Shown in pieces: positions 9,207-18,647 of a DNA stretch of 64,000 nt. The first letter of the stretch is position 1. The number at the start of each line of letters is the position of its first letter. Below the pieces are notes generated by a model. It did no database searches, was not told where the DNA came from, and saw nothing but the letters and a program-made list of their open reading frames with translations. The stretch comes from Bacteroidales bacterium (lineage in GTDB: Bacteria > Bacteroidota > Bacteroidia > Bacteroidales > UBA932). The stretch lies in contig JAFPWG010000015.1 in NCBI GenBank assembly GCA_017395045.1, positions 1 to 64,000 of the forward strand, written 5' to 3'. The position numbers were made by a program, and so were the translations under genes.

Positions 9207-12200
9207 ATGAAATTCAGAACACGCTTCCTTCTCCTCCTCGCTGCCGGGGCCGCCGCACTGACGGGCTGCCGGCACGAAGAGGCCGACTATGACCTCCCGT
9301 CCATCCAGATCGCCGGGCAGTTCACGGTCGACAGCGAAACCAAGAAAGCCTCCGTCGCGGCGGACAAGGACCTGACGGTCCTCAACCTGTCCGTTACCGC
9401 CACGCGCGACTGGTCGGCCGAAATCGACTGGGATGCGGACGAAGTCCCGTGGATCGCCGTGACGCCTGAAAAGGGTCTGGCGTCCGACGCTCCGCAGTCC
9501 GTCAAGGTCACCATCCTGGACAACGCGGGTTACAACCGCGCCAAGCAGGTCAAATTCTCCATCAACTACGACTATAAGACGCTCAGCATCAGCCAGTCCG
9601 GCGAAAAGGGCGAAGAAATCGTGGGTACGCTGGAGAACCCGTTCACCGTCGCCGGCGTCAACAAGTTTGTCCGGAACCTCGGTTCCGACGTACAGAGTGA
9701 GAACGTCGTGTATGTGAAGGGCATCGTGTCCCAGGTCACGGACCCGTTCGCCACGAACACCTTCGGCAACGGTACGTTCTATATCTCCGACGACGGCTCC
9801 ACGAACAACGAGTTCTACTGCTACCGCATCATGTACCTTGGCAACAAGAAGTACACCGCCGGCCAGCCCGACGTGAAGGTGGGCGATGAGGTGATTATCT
9901 GCGGCAAGGTCGTCAACTACAAGGGCAATACCCCGGAGACCGTCCAGAACACGGCGTTCCTCTATGAGCTGAACGGCGAGAACGAGGGCGGCGAGGTGAC
10001 TCCTCCGGCCGACGCTACCGGCACCGGCACCGTGGACGACCCGTACAATGTGGCCGCTTCCCTGGCCGCGGTGAAGAACCTCACCTGGACCAGTAATGAC
10101 AATTACCAGAAGACAGGCGTCGTGTATGTCAAGGGTAAGATCTCCCGGATCGCCGACAACGGCACGTTCGGCCAGAGCGGTACCTTCGGCAACGCTTCCT
10201 TCTACATCTCCGATGACGGCTCCGCGAGCAACGAACTCTACGCCTACCGTATCCTGTATCTCGGGAACAAGAAGTACACCTCCGGCACCGACATTAAGGT
10301 GGGTGACGAGGTGATTGTCTGCGGTGAGCTGATGAATTATCGCAACAACACGCCCGAAACGGTGGCCAACTCGGCCTACCTGTACTCGCTGAACGGCGAT
10401 ACGGGCGGCGGCGTGACGCCTCCTCCGGGCCCTGGCGGCGATCCTGCCGGCACCGGCACGCAGGCCGACCCGTACAACGTGGCTGCCGCCCGGAACGCGG
10501 TCAAGGATTTCACCTGGACCAGCAACGACAATTACCAAAAGACCGGCGTGGTGTACGTGAAGGGTAAGATCTCCCGGATCGCCGACAACGGCGCGTTCGG
10601 ACAGAGCGGTACCTACGGCAACGCCTCCTTCTATATCTCCGATGACGGTGCTGCGAGCAACGAACTCTACGCCTACCGTATCCTGTATCTCGGCAATGTG
10701 AAGTACACCTCCGGCACCGACATCAAGGTGGGTGACGAGGTGGTCATCTGCGGCGAGCTGATGAACTACCGCGGCAATACCCCCGAAACCGTGGCCAATT
10801 CCGCCTACCTGTACTCCCTGAACGGGTCCGGCGGTGGCGGTGACACGCCTCCTACGCCTTCCGAGGTGAAGGCGGTGACCATCGCCGAGTTCAATGCGGC
10901 GGCCGAGTCCGACTCGCAGGTGTATGAGCTTGTGGGTACGATCGGCGGCAGCATCAATGCGACCTACGGCAACTTCGACCTGACGGACAACACCGGCACC
11001 GTGTATGTGTACGGCCTGACCGCGACGGAGCTGGGCTACGGCTCGAAGAACGACAAGAGCTATGCTTCCCTAAACCTGAACGAGGGTGACAAGATCAAGA
11101 TCCGCGGCTATCGCGGCTCCTTTAACGACAAGATCGAGGTGATGTACGCCTGGTTCATCGAGAAGGTGGGCGGCGACACGCCTCCTACGCCTTCCGAGGT
11201 GAAGGCGGTGACCATCGCCGAGTTCAATGCGGCGGCCGAATCCGACTCGCAGGTGTATGAACTTGTGGGTACGATCGGCGGCAGCATCAATACGACCTAC
11301 GGCAACTTCGACCTGACAGACAACACCGGCACCGTGTATGTGTACGGCCTGACCGCGACGGAGCTGGGCTACGGCGCGAAGAATGACAAGAGTTATGCTT
11401 CGCTGGGCCTGAACGAAGGTGACAAGATCAAGATCCGCGGCTACCGCGGCTCCTTTAACGACAAGATCGAGGTGATGTATGCCTGGTTCATCGAGAAGGT
11501 GGGCGGTGACACGCCTCCTACGCCTTCCGGCGGCAGCGGTACGCTGTCGGATCCTTATACTGCTGCCGGTGCAATCGACGCCGTGAAGGACCTTACCTGG
11601 GAAAGCAACACCATCTACGACAAGACGGACAAGGTGTATGTGAAAGGTAAGATCTCCCGGATCGCCAACAACGGCACGTATGTGGGTGGCGGCACCTTTG
11701 GCAACGCCACCTACTGGATTTCCGCCGACGGTACCGAGAAGGATGAGTTCCAGATATTCCGCAGCCTGTATTTCAACGGCGAGAAGTACACCTCCGGCAC
11801 CGACATCAAGGTCGGTGACGAAGTAATCGTGTACGGCGCCCTGATGAACTACAAGGGCAACACGCCGGAGACGGTGGCGAACGAGAACTGGCTGTACTCG
11901 CTGAACGGCAAGACCGACGGCGGTTCCGGCGGCGGTGGCACGCCGGGCGGCGGTTCGGTCTCCTTTGCGACGAATGCAAGCGCCCAGAGCTGGGCAGCGG
12001 CGACGGACGGCACCTATGGCGGCGGCTTTTCCGCCACGACCCAGGGCTTGAAGCTGGGCTATTACAAGCACACGTCCACCTCCACGCTGAACGCTCCGAA
12101 CGAAAACCATGTCCGCGTCTATAAGAACTCCGTCTTCTGTGTCGAGTCGACTGAAGGGAAGAAGATCAAGAAGATCGTCATCGGTTGTGCTCCGAACGTG

Positions 12201-12368
12201 GGATCCTCGTCCTACTGTTTCGACATGGCGGGCCTGGAAGGCGGCGCTTCGGCGACGGCCGACAAGGAAGGCCTGACCGTGACTTGGAGCGGATCCGCCT
12301 CCAAGGTGGTTCTCCACGCGAACAACGGTCAGATCCGGATGGAGAAATTGACCGTTGAATTCGAATAA
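9207..12368 (+). CDS. Large lipoprotein with BACON domain and six OB-fold-like repeats
   Basis: 1053 residues. The lipobox LTGC gives a Cys near residue 21. A BACON-like domain lies at about 45-134 (ending LSISQSGEKG). Four 'type A' OB-like repeats follow the pattern VYVKGKISRIADNG...YISDDG...GDEVIVCGELMNY. Two near-identical 'type B' repeats (VKAVTIAEFNAAAESDSQVY...GDKIKIRGYRGSF) sit between the third and fourth A units. Short Gly/Thr/Pro linkers separate them (GGDTPPTPS). The C-terminal 130 residues form a different, jelly-roll-like domain with no A/B repeat. It lies 15 bp after its sister lipoprotein and just before two secreted nucleases. The repeated architecture suggests multivalent binding of a polymer on the cell surface. 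Nucleic acid is my best guess, not proven. Confidence 0.72.
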   Translation: MKFRTRFLLLLAAGAAALTGCRHEEADYDLPSIQIAGQFTVDSETKKASVAADKDLTVLNLSVTATRDWSAEIDWDADEVPWIAVTPEKGLASDAPQSVKVTILDNAGYNRAKQVKFSINYDYKTLSISQSGEKGEEIVGTLENPFTVAGVNKFVRNLGSDVQSENVVYVKGIVSQVTDPFATNTFGNGTFYISDDGSTNNEFYCYRIMYLGNKKYTAGQPDVKVGDEVIICGKVVNYKGNTPETVQNTAFLYELNGENEGGEVTPPADATGTGTVDDPYNVAASLAAVKNLTWTSNDNYQKTGVVYVKGKISRIADNGTFGQSGTFGNASFYISDDGSASNELYAYRILYLGNKKYTSGTDIKVGDEVIVCGELMNYRNNTPETVANSAYLYSLNGDTGGGVTPPPGPGGDPAGTGTQADPYNVAAARNAVKDFTWTSNDNYQKTGVVYVKGKISRIADNGAFGQSGTYGNASFYISDDGAASNELYAYRILYLGNVKYTSGTDIKVGDEVVICGELMNYRGNTPETVANSAYLYSLNGSGGGGDTPPTPSEVKAVTIAEFNAAAESDSQVYELVGTIGGSINATYGNFDLTDNTGTVYVYGLTATELGYGSKNDKSYASLNLNEGDKIKIRGYRGSFNDKIEVMYAWFIEKVGGDTPPTPSEVKAVTIAEFNAAAESDSQVYELVGTIGGSINTTYGNFDLTDNTGTVYVYGLTATELGYGAKNDKSYASLGLNEGDKIKIRGYRGSFNDKIEVMYAWFIEKVGGDTPPTPSGGSGTLSDPYTAAGAIDAVKDLTWESNTIYDKTDKVYVKGKISRIANNGTYVGGGTFGNATYWISADGTEKDEFQIFRSLYFNGEKYTSGTDIKVGDEVIVYGALMNYKGNTPETVANENWLYSLNGKTDGGSGGGGTPGGGSVSFATNASAQSWAAATDGTYGGGFSATTQGLKLGYYKHTSTSTLNAPNENHVRVYKNSVFCVESTEGKKIKKIVIGCAPNVGSSSYCFDMAGLEGGASATADKEGLTVTWSGSASKVVLHANNGQIRMEKLTVEFE
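10842..11507 (+). repeat. Two tandem 333-bp coding repeats (OB-like type B units)
   Basis: The copies run 10842-11174 and 11175-11507. Each starts GACACGCCTCC and encodes 111 residues. By eye they differ at only a handful of bases, mostly synonymous (for example AAT GCG versus AAT ACG, and CTAAACCTG versus CTGGGCCTG). The exact multiple-of-three period keeps the frame, so copy number could change by recombination without breaking the gene. Confidence 0.9.
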
Positions 12369-12389
12369 ACCAATCCAGCCACCATCATT

Positions 12390-13556
12390 TTGAAGGCATT
12401 CAGAACCATAACCCGCATCCTGGGGACGGCGCTCCTGACAGCGCTGTCCCTCGGGATGGTCTCCTGCGAGAAGGAGGAACCCGTGACCCCCGCGCCCGTC
12501 CTGAGACTGGCGCAGGACCAGGTTCCCAGCGGGAAGGGAAGCCAGTTCCTCAGCGTGAACGCAACGGGGGCGTGGACCCTTACGCCGTCGGCGGAATGGG
12601 TACACTTCAACCCGTCGTCGGGGACCGGCGACAATTCCGCCATTTCCCTCTCGTGGGATGCGAATACCGGCGACAAGGCCCGTTCCGTGGTCATCACCCT
12701 GTCCTGCGGCGGGAAATCGGCATCCGCAACGCTTCGGCAGAACGCGAAGTCTGACGATCCGGTGCCGGAAGGACCGAGCGGAGGATTCACCAAGCGTCCC
12801 TGGATGGAGCTCCCTGCGACCCAGGATGGGGACGGACTTTACTTCTACACGCACGACATGAACGTCGCGGGGAAGACGGTCCGGAACTATTCTTTCTACT
12901 GGGACAACCTGCACCGGGTTGCACGCTGGGTGGCCTATCCGCTGAACCGGGGACTCATCGGCAGCGGAAAGCGGACGGATTTGTGGGGCAAGGACCCGCT
13001 CCTTTCCTCCTCGTCGCAGCCCACGGTCACCAGCACCTTCCGGGGCGGCTGGACCCGCGGACACCAGATCCCCTCGGCCGACCGGCTGAACAGGGAAGCC
13101 AACATCGCTACGTTCTACGGCACGAACATGACACCGCAGGACTACGATTTCAACGGCGAGATCTGGGCCCGGCTGGAGAGTACGGTCCGTTCCTGGTCCA
13201 ACAAGTGCGACACCTTGTACGTGGTTACCGGCTGCGTGGTCGAGGGCAGTACTGAAAAGGCGTACGACGTCGACAACAAGGCGATTACGGTTCCCTTGGC
13301 CTACTACAAGGCGGTTCTGAGTTACAACAAGTCCTCTTCGACCATGGGCGGCTACCGGGGCTGCGCCGTGTATCTGGAGCATACGCATCGCCCCAGCGAC
13401 ACGGTGAGCAAGGGCCATGATGCCATCATGTCCGTCCGCGACCTGGAGAACAAGCTGGGAATCGACCTGTTCGTGAACCTTCCCGCGGCAGTGGGAAAGG
13501 AAACCGCCGAGCAGATCGAGACCGAGAACCCGAAAAACCTTTCCTGGTGGTGGTAA
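12390..13556 (+). CDS. DNA/RNA non-specific endonuclease lipoprotein with BACON domain
   Basis: 388-residue secreted nuclease. A lipoprotein signal ends at LGMVSC (Cys 26). A BACON-type domain follows (about 30-115), then an Endonuclease_NS (NucA/Serratia nuclease, His-Me finger) domain (about 135-370). The signature TRGHQIPSADR is present, with catalytic base His 225 (canonical DRGH, here TRGH). The metal-binding Asn lies in TNMTPQ...FNGEIWARLE. These enzymes cut DNA and RNA without sequence preference. Translation appears to start at TTG (12390): no in-frame ATG or GTG precedes the signal sequence. It sits 21 bp after the OB-repeat lipoprotein and 14 bp before a second nuclease-type enzyme. 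Confidence 0.87.
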   Translation: MKAFRTITRILGTALLTALSLGMVSCEKEEPVTPAPVLRLAQDQVPSGKGSQFLSVNATGAWTLTPSAEWVHFNPSSGTGDNSAISLSWDANTGDKARSVVITLSCGGKSASATLRQNAKSDDPVPEGPSGGFTKRPWMELPATQDGDGLYFYTHDMNVAGKTVRNYSFYWDNLHRVARWVAYPLNRGLIGSGKRTDLWGKDPLLSSSSQPTVTSTFRGGWTRGHQIPSADRLNREANIATFYGTNMTPQDYDFNGEIWARLESTVRSWSNKCDTLYVVTGCVVEGSTEKAYDVDNKAITVPLAYYKAVLSYNKSSSTMGGYRGCAVYLEHTHRPSDTVSKGHDAIMSVRDLENKLGIDLFVNLPAAVGKETAEQIETENPKNLSWWW

Positions 13557-13570
13557 AATAACATACGATT

Positions 13571-14641
13571 ATGAAAAGATTGATTTATACCCTTCTGCTT
13601 CTCCTGATGATCCTGCCGGCTTCGGCCCAGCAGGGAAACCGGCGGTATGTCATCGGTTTCTACAATCTGGAGAACCTCTTCGACACGTATCACGACGAGG
13701 GTAAGAACGACTATGAGTACCTTCCCGACGGCGCGAATGAATGGACCGAGGTCAAATACGCGAAGAAGCTTTCCAACATGGCCCGGGTCATCCGGGCGAT
13801 GCGGGACGAGAACAACGCCTATCACGCCGTCCTGGGCGTGTCCGAGATCGAAAACCGTCACGTCCTGGAGGACCTGGTCGTCGAGCCCGCGATCGCCGAT
13901 GCACACTACCAGATCGTCCATTATGACGGTCCGGACCGCCGCGGTGTGGACGTGGGCCTGCTGTACCGTCCGGAGCTGTTCACGGTCCTGGAATCCAAGT
14001 CCATCCCGTTCTCCTTCGAGGGGAGCTCCATCAAGTTCTCGATGACGCAGGAGGAGATGGACGCTTTCCGCACCCGTGACATCCTGATGGTCCGCGGTCT
14101 GCTGGCCGGCGAGATGTTCGCCTTCTTCGTGGCGCACCTTCCGTCCCGTCTGGGCGAGAAGAGCAACGACCTCCGCTCCCGGGGCGGCGAGATTATGTAC
14201 CAGGAGAGCCTTCGCCTGATGCGGGAGTTTCCCGGCATCAAGATCGTGGCGATGGGCGACATGAACGACAATCCCACCGACGACAGCATGTTCGTGTACA
14301 TGCACGGCCGCGAGAAGGCGGAGCAGGTGGGGCCGGAGGATTTCTTCTCCCCGTTCGTGTCCATGCTCAAGGCCGGGTACAGCTCCCTGTACTACCGGGG
14401 CGAGAACAACATCTACGACATCATCGTGGTGAGCGAATCGCTGCTGAATGCACGCCGGGGCACCCTGAGGATCCAGCCGATCGTGAAGAGAAAGTACTAC
14501 GCGCGCATTTTCCAGCAGCCGTTCATGACCCAGCAGGAAGGCCAGTACGCCGGCCAGCCGTTCCGCACGTTCTCCAACGGAGCGTTCGTGGGTGGCTACA
14601 GCGACCACTATCCGACCTATATCATCGTAAGTAACAAGTAG
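13571..14641 (+). CDS. Secreted endonuclease/exonuclease/phosphatase-family enzyme
   Basis: 356 residues. The signal peptide ends ASAQ at residue 20. The family's metal and catalytic positions are all visible: Asn 32 in FYNLENLFDT, Glu 92 in SEIENRH, His in AHLPSR, the GDMNDNP motif, and Asp 345/His 346 in YSDHYP. Members hydrolyse phosphodiester or phosphomonoester bonds of nucleic acids, lipids or inositol phosphates. Adjacency to a non-specific nuclease and OB-fold lipoproteins favours nucleic acid. There is no lipobox, so it is probably periplasmic or released. It lies 5 bp before the next receptor gene, inside the same operon. Confidence 0.85.
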   Translation: MKRLIYTLLLLLMILPASAQQGNRRYVIGFYNLENLFDTYHDEGKNDYEYLPDGANEWTEVKYAKKLSNMARVIRAMRDENNAYHAVLGVSEIENRHVLEDLVVEPAIADAHYQIVHYDGPDRRGVDVGLLYRPELFTVLESKSIPFSFEGSSIKFSMTQEEMDAFRTRDILMVRGLLAGEMFAFFVAHLPSRLGEKSNDLRSRGGEIMYQESLRLMREFPGIKIVAMGDMNDNPTDDSMFVYMHGREKAEQVGPEDFFSPFVSMLKAGYSSLYYRGENNIYDIIVVSESLLNARRGTLRIQPIVKRKYYARIFQQPFMTQQEGQYAGQPFRTFSNGAFVGGYSDHYPTYIIVSNK

Positions 14642-14646
14642 CAGAT

Positions 14647-17541
14647 ATGACCAAGAAACTAACCATTGCGCTTGCCGCCCTTCTCTGCGCCCTGGGCCTC
14701 TCCGCCCAGACGTATACGGGCGGGGTCAAGGGAACGGTCGTGGGCCGTTCCGACCGGCTGCCCGTCCCGGGTGCGGTCCTCGAGCTGTACCAGGGTACGA
14801 CGCTCGTGGTGACCACCTCGTCCGACGGGACCGGCGGGTTCCTCATCGAGGACCTGGACAACGGGATGTACGAGCTCGTCATCCGCGCACAGGATTTCCT
14901 GGAGAACCGGATCAACTTCACCGTGAACGACGGCTATGTCAAGAACCTGTTCAACCTGTCCCTCACGCGGGGGACGGTGGTCAGCGACGTGGACATCGAC
15001 AATCTCGTGGAGTTCGACATGGACGACACCGGCTACAATGACAGCCCGACCGTCCTTTTCGGGCAGAACGACGTGTTCAACAACATAGCCGGTTACAACT
15101 TCAGTTCCGTCCGGTACCGGGTGAGGGGTTATTCCTCCGAATCCCAGGACGTGTACCTCGCGGGCGTGAAGATGAACGACGCCATCACCGGTTATTCTCC
15201 GTTCTCGCTGTGGAGCGGCCTCAACGAGGCTACGCGTACCAAGTACACCGTAAACGGCGCCGAGATTTCGGACTACGGTATCGGTGGCTACAACGGCCTT
15301 ACGAACATTCCGGCCAATTCCTTGTCCGTCCGCAAGGGATGGCGGGGGAGCGTCCTCACCAACAGCCAGCTGTACCGGCTGCGCCTGATGATGACGTACG
15401 CCTCCGGTCCGCGTGACGACGGCTGGTCCTATGCGTTCAACGTGTCGGCCCGCCTGGGCGGCAACGACTGGATCCAGGGTGTGTACTACCGTTCGTTCGC
15501 CTATTATTTCGCCGTGGAGAAGCAGTTTAACGACGCCCACAAGCTTGGTGCCGTAATCATGGGCACTCCGGGCGAGCGCGGCGCACAGAACGCCTCCACC
15601 CAGGAGGTCTATGACCTGATGGGCGACAATATGTACAACTCCAACTGGGGCTACCAGAACGGAAAGGTTCGCAACTCCCGCGTCCGCAGGACGCATGAAC
15701 CCATCGCCATCCTCCGGTACGACTTCACCCCGTCCCAGGATTTCCAGGCCGGGGCCACGGTGCTGTACCGTTTCGGCAAGAACGGCTACACCGCCCTCGA
15801 CTGGTACGACGCCCAGGACCCGCGGCCGGACTACTACCGCAACCTGCCCAGCTACTTCTATCTGGAAGACTCCGACTATGGCCGCAACAACCCGATGAAG
15901 GCGGCCTGGGCGGCCGAGGCCTGGCAGAAGAACCTGGACGATTATGCCCACGTGAACTGGGAGCGCCTGTACAACGTGAACAAGCTCAACTTCGAGGACG
16001 GCGAGCGCCGTTCCAAGTACGCCGTACAGGAGCGCCGCACCGACCAGCGCGACCTGAACTTCGCGATGAACTTCAAGTGGCGCCCCGCCCGCTGGCTCAC
16101 CTTCACCGGCGGTGCCGATGCGAAGGTCAACCGGACGGAGTACTACCAGAAGATGGACGACCTCCTCGGCGGCGACTACTTCTATAACATGGATTCCTTC
16201 GCCGAACGCGACTACGCCGCCTATCCGTACATGACGCAGAACGACCTTGCCTACTATATGGCACACGGGAAGGCGCAGAAGATCCGGGTCGGTGACAAGT
16301 ACGGATATGACTACTACGCCCAAGTCCGCAAGGTCAACGGCTGGCTCGCCGGAAAACTGAACCTCGGCTCCTTCGAGTTCGCCGCCGCGGGAAGCGTGGG
16401 ACGTACCTCCTTCTGGCGCCACGGATTGAACCGCAAGGGTCTCTTCCCGGGTGTCAACGACGATGGAACCCCGTACATGGTCAACGGCGTGGCCGTAACC
16501 ACCTACGACGAGAACGGCGATCCCATCACCTCGTACGGCAAGTCCAAGGCCCCGAGTTTCCTGACCTATTCCGGAAAGGTGAACATGAACTACGTCCTCC
16601 CCGGCGGCCATCGGTTCTATGCCAATGCGGGCTATTTCAATGACGCCCCGAACTTCAACCAGGCCTTCATGTCCCCCCGTACGCGCAACACCCTGGCACC
16701 TGACCTGACGACCGTGAAGACGTTCACCGGCGACGTCAACTACCAGGTGTCCTCCAACGGCTACAACTTCCGCATCACGGGTTACTACACCGACATCATG
16801 GACCAGAGCAAGGTGATGAGCTTCTACGACGATTCGCAGAACTCCTTCACGAACTTCGCCCTGACCGGGATCGACGAGCGCCACGTGGGCATGGAGATGG
16901 GCTTCAAGATTCCCACCGACTTCCCGAATGTCGCCCTCCAAGGCGTGATCGGATACGGTGAGTACTACTACACCTCCAACCCGAAGATGTACCAGACCAT
17001 CGACAACAACGCCAGCATCGTGGAGGAGACCTACGGGGTCGTCATCCCGTACTGGAAGAGTCATCCCACGGCCGACGGACACATCGTCCGCCACTATGTG
17101 GAGTCCACTCCGCAGCTGGCCGTGAGCCTGGGCCTCGCCTGGAACTGGAACTACTGGTTCGTGGATGCGGACCTGGACTATTTCGCCCACTCCTACCTGT
17201 CCATGAACCCGCTCTACCGCACCGACTATGCGACCGCGGGTCCCGACCGGGAAGTGACGCCCCGGGAGGTTGAATACATGGCTTCCCAGGAGAAGTTCGC
17301 CCCCGCATGGCTCCTGAACTTCTCTATCGGCAAGTCCTGGTACATCCAGCGGACCTACCAGCTGGGCTTCTCCCTGAACGCCAAGAACCTCCTGAACAAC
17401 AAGGACGTGAAGACCGGCGGTTACGAACAGACGCGCATCGTGGAGAACACCGTGGCGAAGGAGCGGTTCTACCGCTTCGACTCCCGTTACTTCTACTACA
17501 GCGGCTTCAATTACATGTTGAACATCTATTTCCGTTTCTAA
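14647..17541 (+). CDS. TonB-dependent receptor-like outer-membrane barrel protein
   Basis: 964 residues. The signal peptide ends GLSAQ. A carboxypeptidase-regulatory-like domain follows (about 22-110, GGVKGTVVGRSDRLPVPGAV), then a plug-like region (RYRVRGYSSESQDVYLAGV, TNIPANSLSVRKGWRG) and a long barrel ending YMLNIYFRF with the usual terminal Phe. It differs clearly from the two Oar-like receptors upstream in length and plug motifs. Its position 5 bp after the phosphatase-family gene and 4 bp before a DUF5689 lipoprotein suggests a receptor-lipoprotein pair within the operon. The substrate is unknown. Confidence 0.82.
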   Translation: MTKKLTIALAALLCALGLSAQTYTGGVKGTVVGRSDRLPVPGAVLELYQGTTLVVTTSSDGTGGFLIEDLDNGMYELVIRAQDFLENRINFTVNDGYVKNLFNLSLTRGTVVSDVDIDNLVEFDMDDTGYNDSPTVLFGQNDVFNNIAGYNFSSVRYRVRGYSSESQDVYLAGVKMNDAITGYSPFSLWSGLNEATRTKYTVNGAEISDYGIGGYNGLTNIPANSLSVRKGWRGSVLTNSQLYRLRLMMTYASGPRDDGWSYAFNVSARLGGNDWIQGVYYRSFAYYFAVEKQFNDAHKLGAVIMGTPGERGAQNASTQEVYDLMGDNMYNSNWGYQNGKVRNSRVRRTHEPIAILRYDFTPSQDFQAGATVLYRFGKNGYTALDWYDAQDPRPDYYRNLPSYFYLEDSDYGRNNPMKAAWAAEAWQKNLDDYAHVNWERLYNVNKLNFEDGERRSKYAVQERRTDQRDLNFAMNFKWRPARWLTFTGGADAKVNRTEYYQKMDDLLGGDYFYNMDSFAERDYAAYPYMTQNDLAYYMAHGKAQKIRVGDKYGYDYYAQVRKVNGWLAGKLNLGSFEFAAAGSVGRTSFWRHGLNRKGLFPGVNDDGTPYMVNGVAVTTYDENGDPITSYGKSKAPSFLTYSGKVNMNYVLPGGHRFYANAGYFNDAPNFNQAFMSPRTRNTLAPDLTTVKTFTGDVNYQVSSNGYNFRITGYYTDIMDQSKVMSFYDDSQNSFTNFALTGIDERHVGMEMGFKIPTDFPNVALQGVIGYGEYYYTSNPKMYQTIDNNASIVEETYGVVIPYWKSHPTADGHIVRHYVESTPQLAVSLGLAWNWNYWFVDADLDYFAHSYLSMNPLYRTDYATAGPDREVTPREVEYMASQEKFAPAWLLNFSIGKSWYIQRTYQLGFSLNAKNLLNNKDVKTGGYEQTRIVENTVAKERFYRFDSRYFYYSGFNYMLNIYFRF

Positions 17542-17545
17542 GGCC

Positions 17546-18640
17546 ATGAGAAAGACAATCTACATTATTGCGGCGGCAGCGCTCGCCCTCGTTTCCTGCG
17601 AGGAATGGGAACCGGTGTTCACCCGTTCCTATGGTGACGTCTATGTGACCGAGGCCCAGGAACTGGAAGTGACGGCCACCATCGCCCAGCTCAAGGCCCT
17701 GTATGCGGCCCACGGCGCCCTCAAGATCGAGGACGACGACATGGTCATCGCCGGCAAGGTGATTTCCGACGACCATTCCGGCAACATCTACCGGGAACTG
17801 TATATCCAGGACGAAACCGGCGTGATCAGCGTCAAGGTGGGCCTTTCCTCCCTGTACAGCGACTACAAGCTGGGACAGACCGTGTATGTCCGCTGCGGCG
17901 GCCTTACCATCGGCCAGTACAACGGCATGCCGCAGCTGGGCGTGGAAGACCCTACCGGCGAGTACGAGACGGCCTACCTGGACAACCGTTACCTGATCGA
18001 TGCCCATATCGTCAAGGGCGCCTGGGGCGATCCCGTCAATCCGCGCTACGTCACGGAGGCCGAGTTGAACGAAGCGCTCAAGGAGGGATACACCCATAAG
18101 CTCTGGGGGCAGCTCGTCACCATCGAGAATCTCCAGTACGGAGCCAAGGGCACCTATGCCTCCGACCACTTCAAGCGCATTTTCATCCTCCTGTACGTGG
18201 ATCCCTACAAGGATAAGAAGGCTTCGACCAACCGCGTGTTCTGCTCGTCCGAAACCTACGGGGTAACCACTTGGGCGATGTCCAAGAACAAGTTCCTGGA
18301 GTACCTGGACGGCGGAAACTTCGACAAGTGCGGTACCTCTGACAAGGGCATGAACGACGTGTTCGACGAAATGACCGGCATGACCGTGAAGCAGAGCATC
18401 CGGGCGAATGCCACGGCGGTCACGACCAGCCAGTACTTCCATCTTCCGGAGGGCCTGGCGGTCCAGATCCGCACCAGCGGCTTCGCGAAGTTCGCCGACA
18501 CGGAGATCGACCCGGCCATCATCGGAGACCCGTCTGCCCAGGACGGCGCCCTGTGCACCGCGACCGGCATCATTACCGTATACAATGGAGCGGTCCAGCT
18601 CGCCCTCGTGAACGAGGACAGCGTCAAGACCCAGCAGTAA
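17546..18640 (+). CDS. DUF5689 lipoprotein
   Basis: 364 residues. The lipobox ALVSC places the lipidated Cys at about residue 19. The body fits DUF5689: an N-terminal TATIAQLKALYA segment, then an OB-like barrel (IAGKVISDDHSGNIYRELYI, QDETGVISVKVG, GQTVYVRCGGLTIG), a middle region (HKLWGQLVTIENLQY) and a second OB-like unit with TATGIITVYNG-AVQLALVNE near the end. DUF5689 proteins typically accompany TonB receptors in Bacteroidota. It follows its receptor by 4 bp. It probably sits in the outer membrane as a ligand-binding partner, analogous to SusD but unrelated in fold. Confidence 0.82.
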   Translation: MRKTIYIIAAAALALVSCEEWEPVFTRSYGDVYVTEAQELEVTATIAQLKALYAAHGALKIEDDDMVIAGKVISDDHSGNIYRELYIQDETGVISVKVGLSSLYSDYKLGQTVYVRCGGLTIGQYNGMPQLGVEDPTGEYETAYLDNRYLIDAHIVKGAWGDPVNPRYVTEAELNEALKEGYTHKLWGQLVTIENLQYGAKGTYASDHFKRIFILLYVDPYKDKKASTNRVFCSSETYGVTTWAMSKNKFLEYLDGGNFDKCGTSDKGMNDVFDEMTGMTVKQSIRANATAVTTSQYFHLPEGLAVQIRTSGFAKFADTEIDPAIIGDPSAQDGALCTATGIITVYNGAVQLALVNEDSVKTQQ

Positions 18641-18647
18641 ACCGACT

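Noticed and set aside
10021..11930. Repeats in the OB lipoprotein as a CRISPR-like or intergenic array
   Set aside because: The repeats are long (333-429 bp), in frame and coding, with no short spacer pattern.
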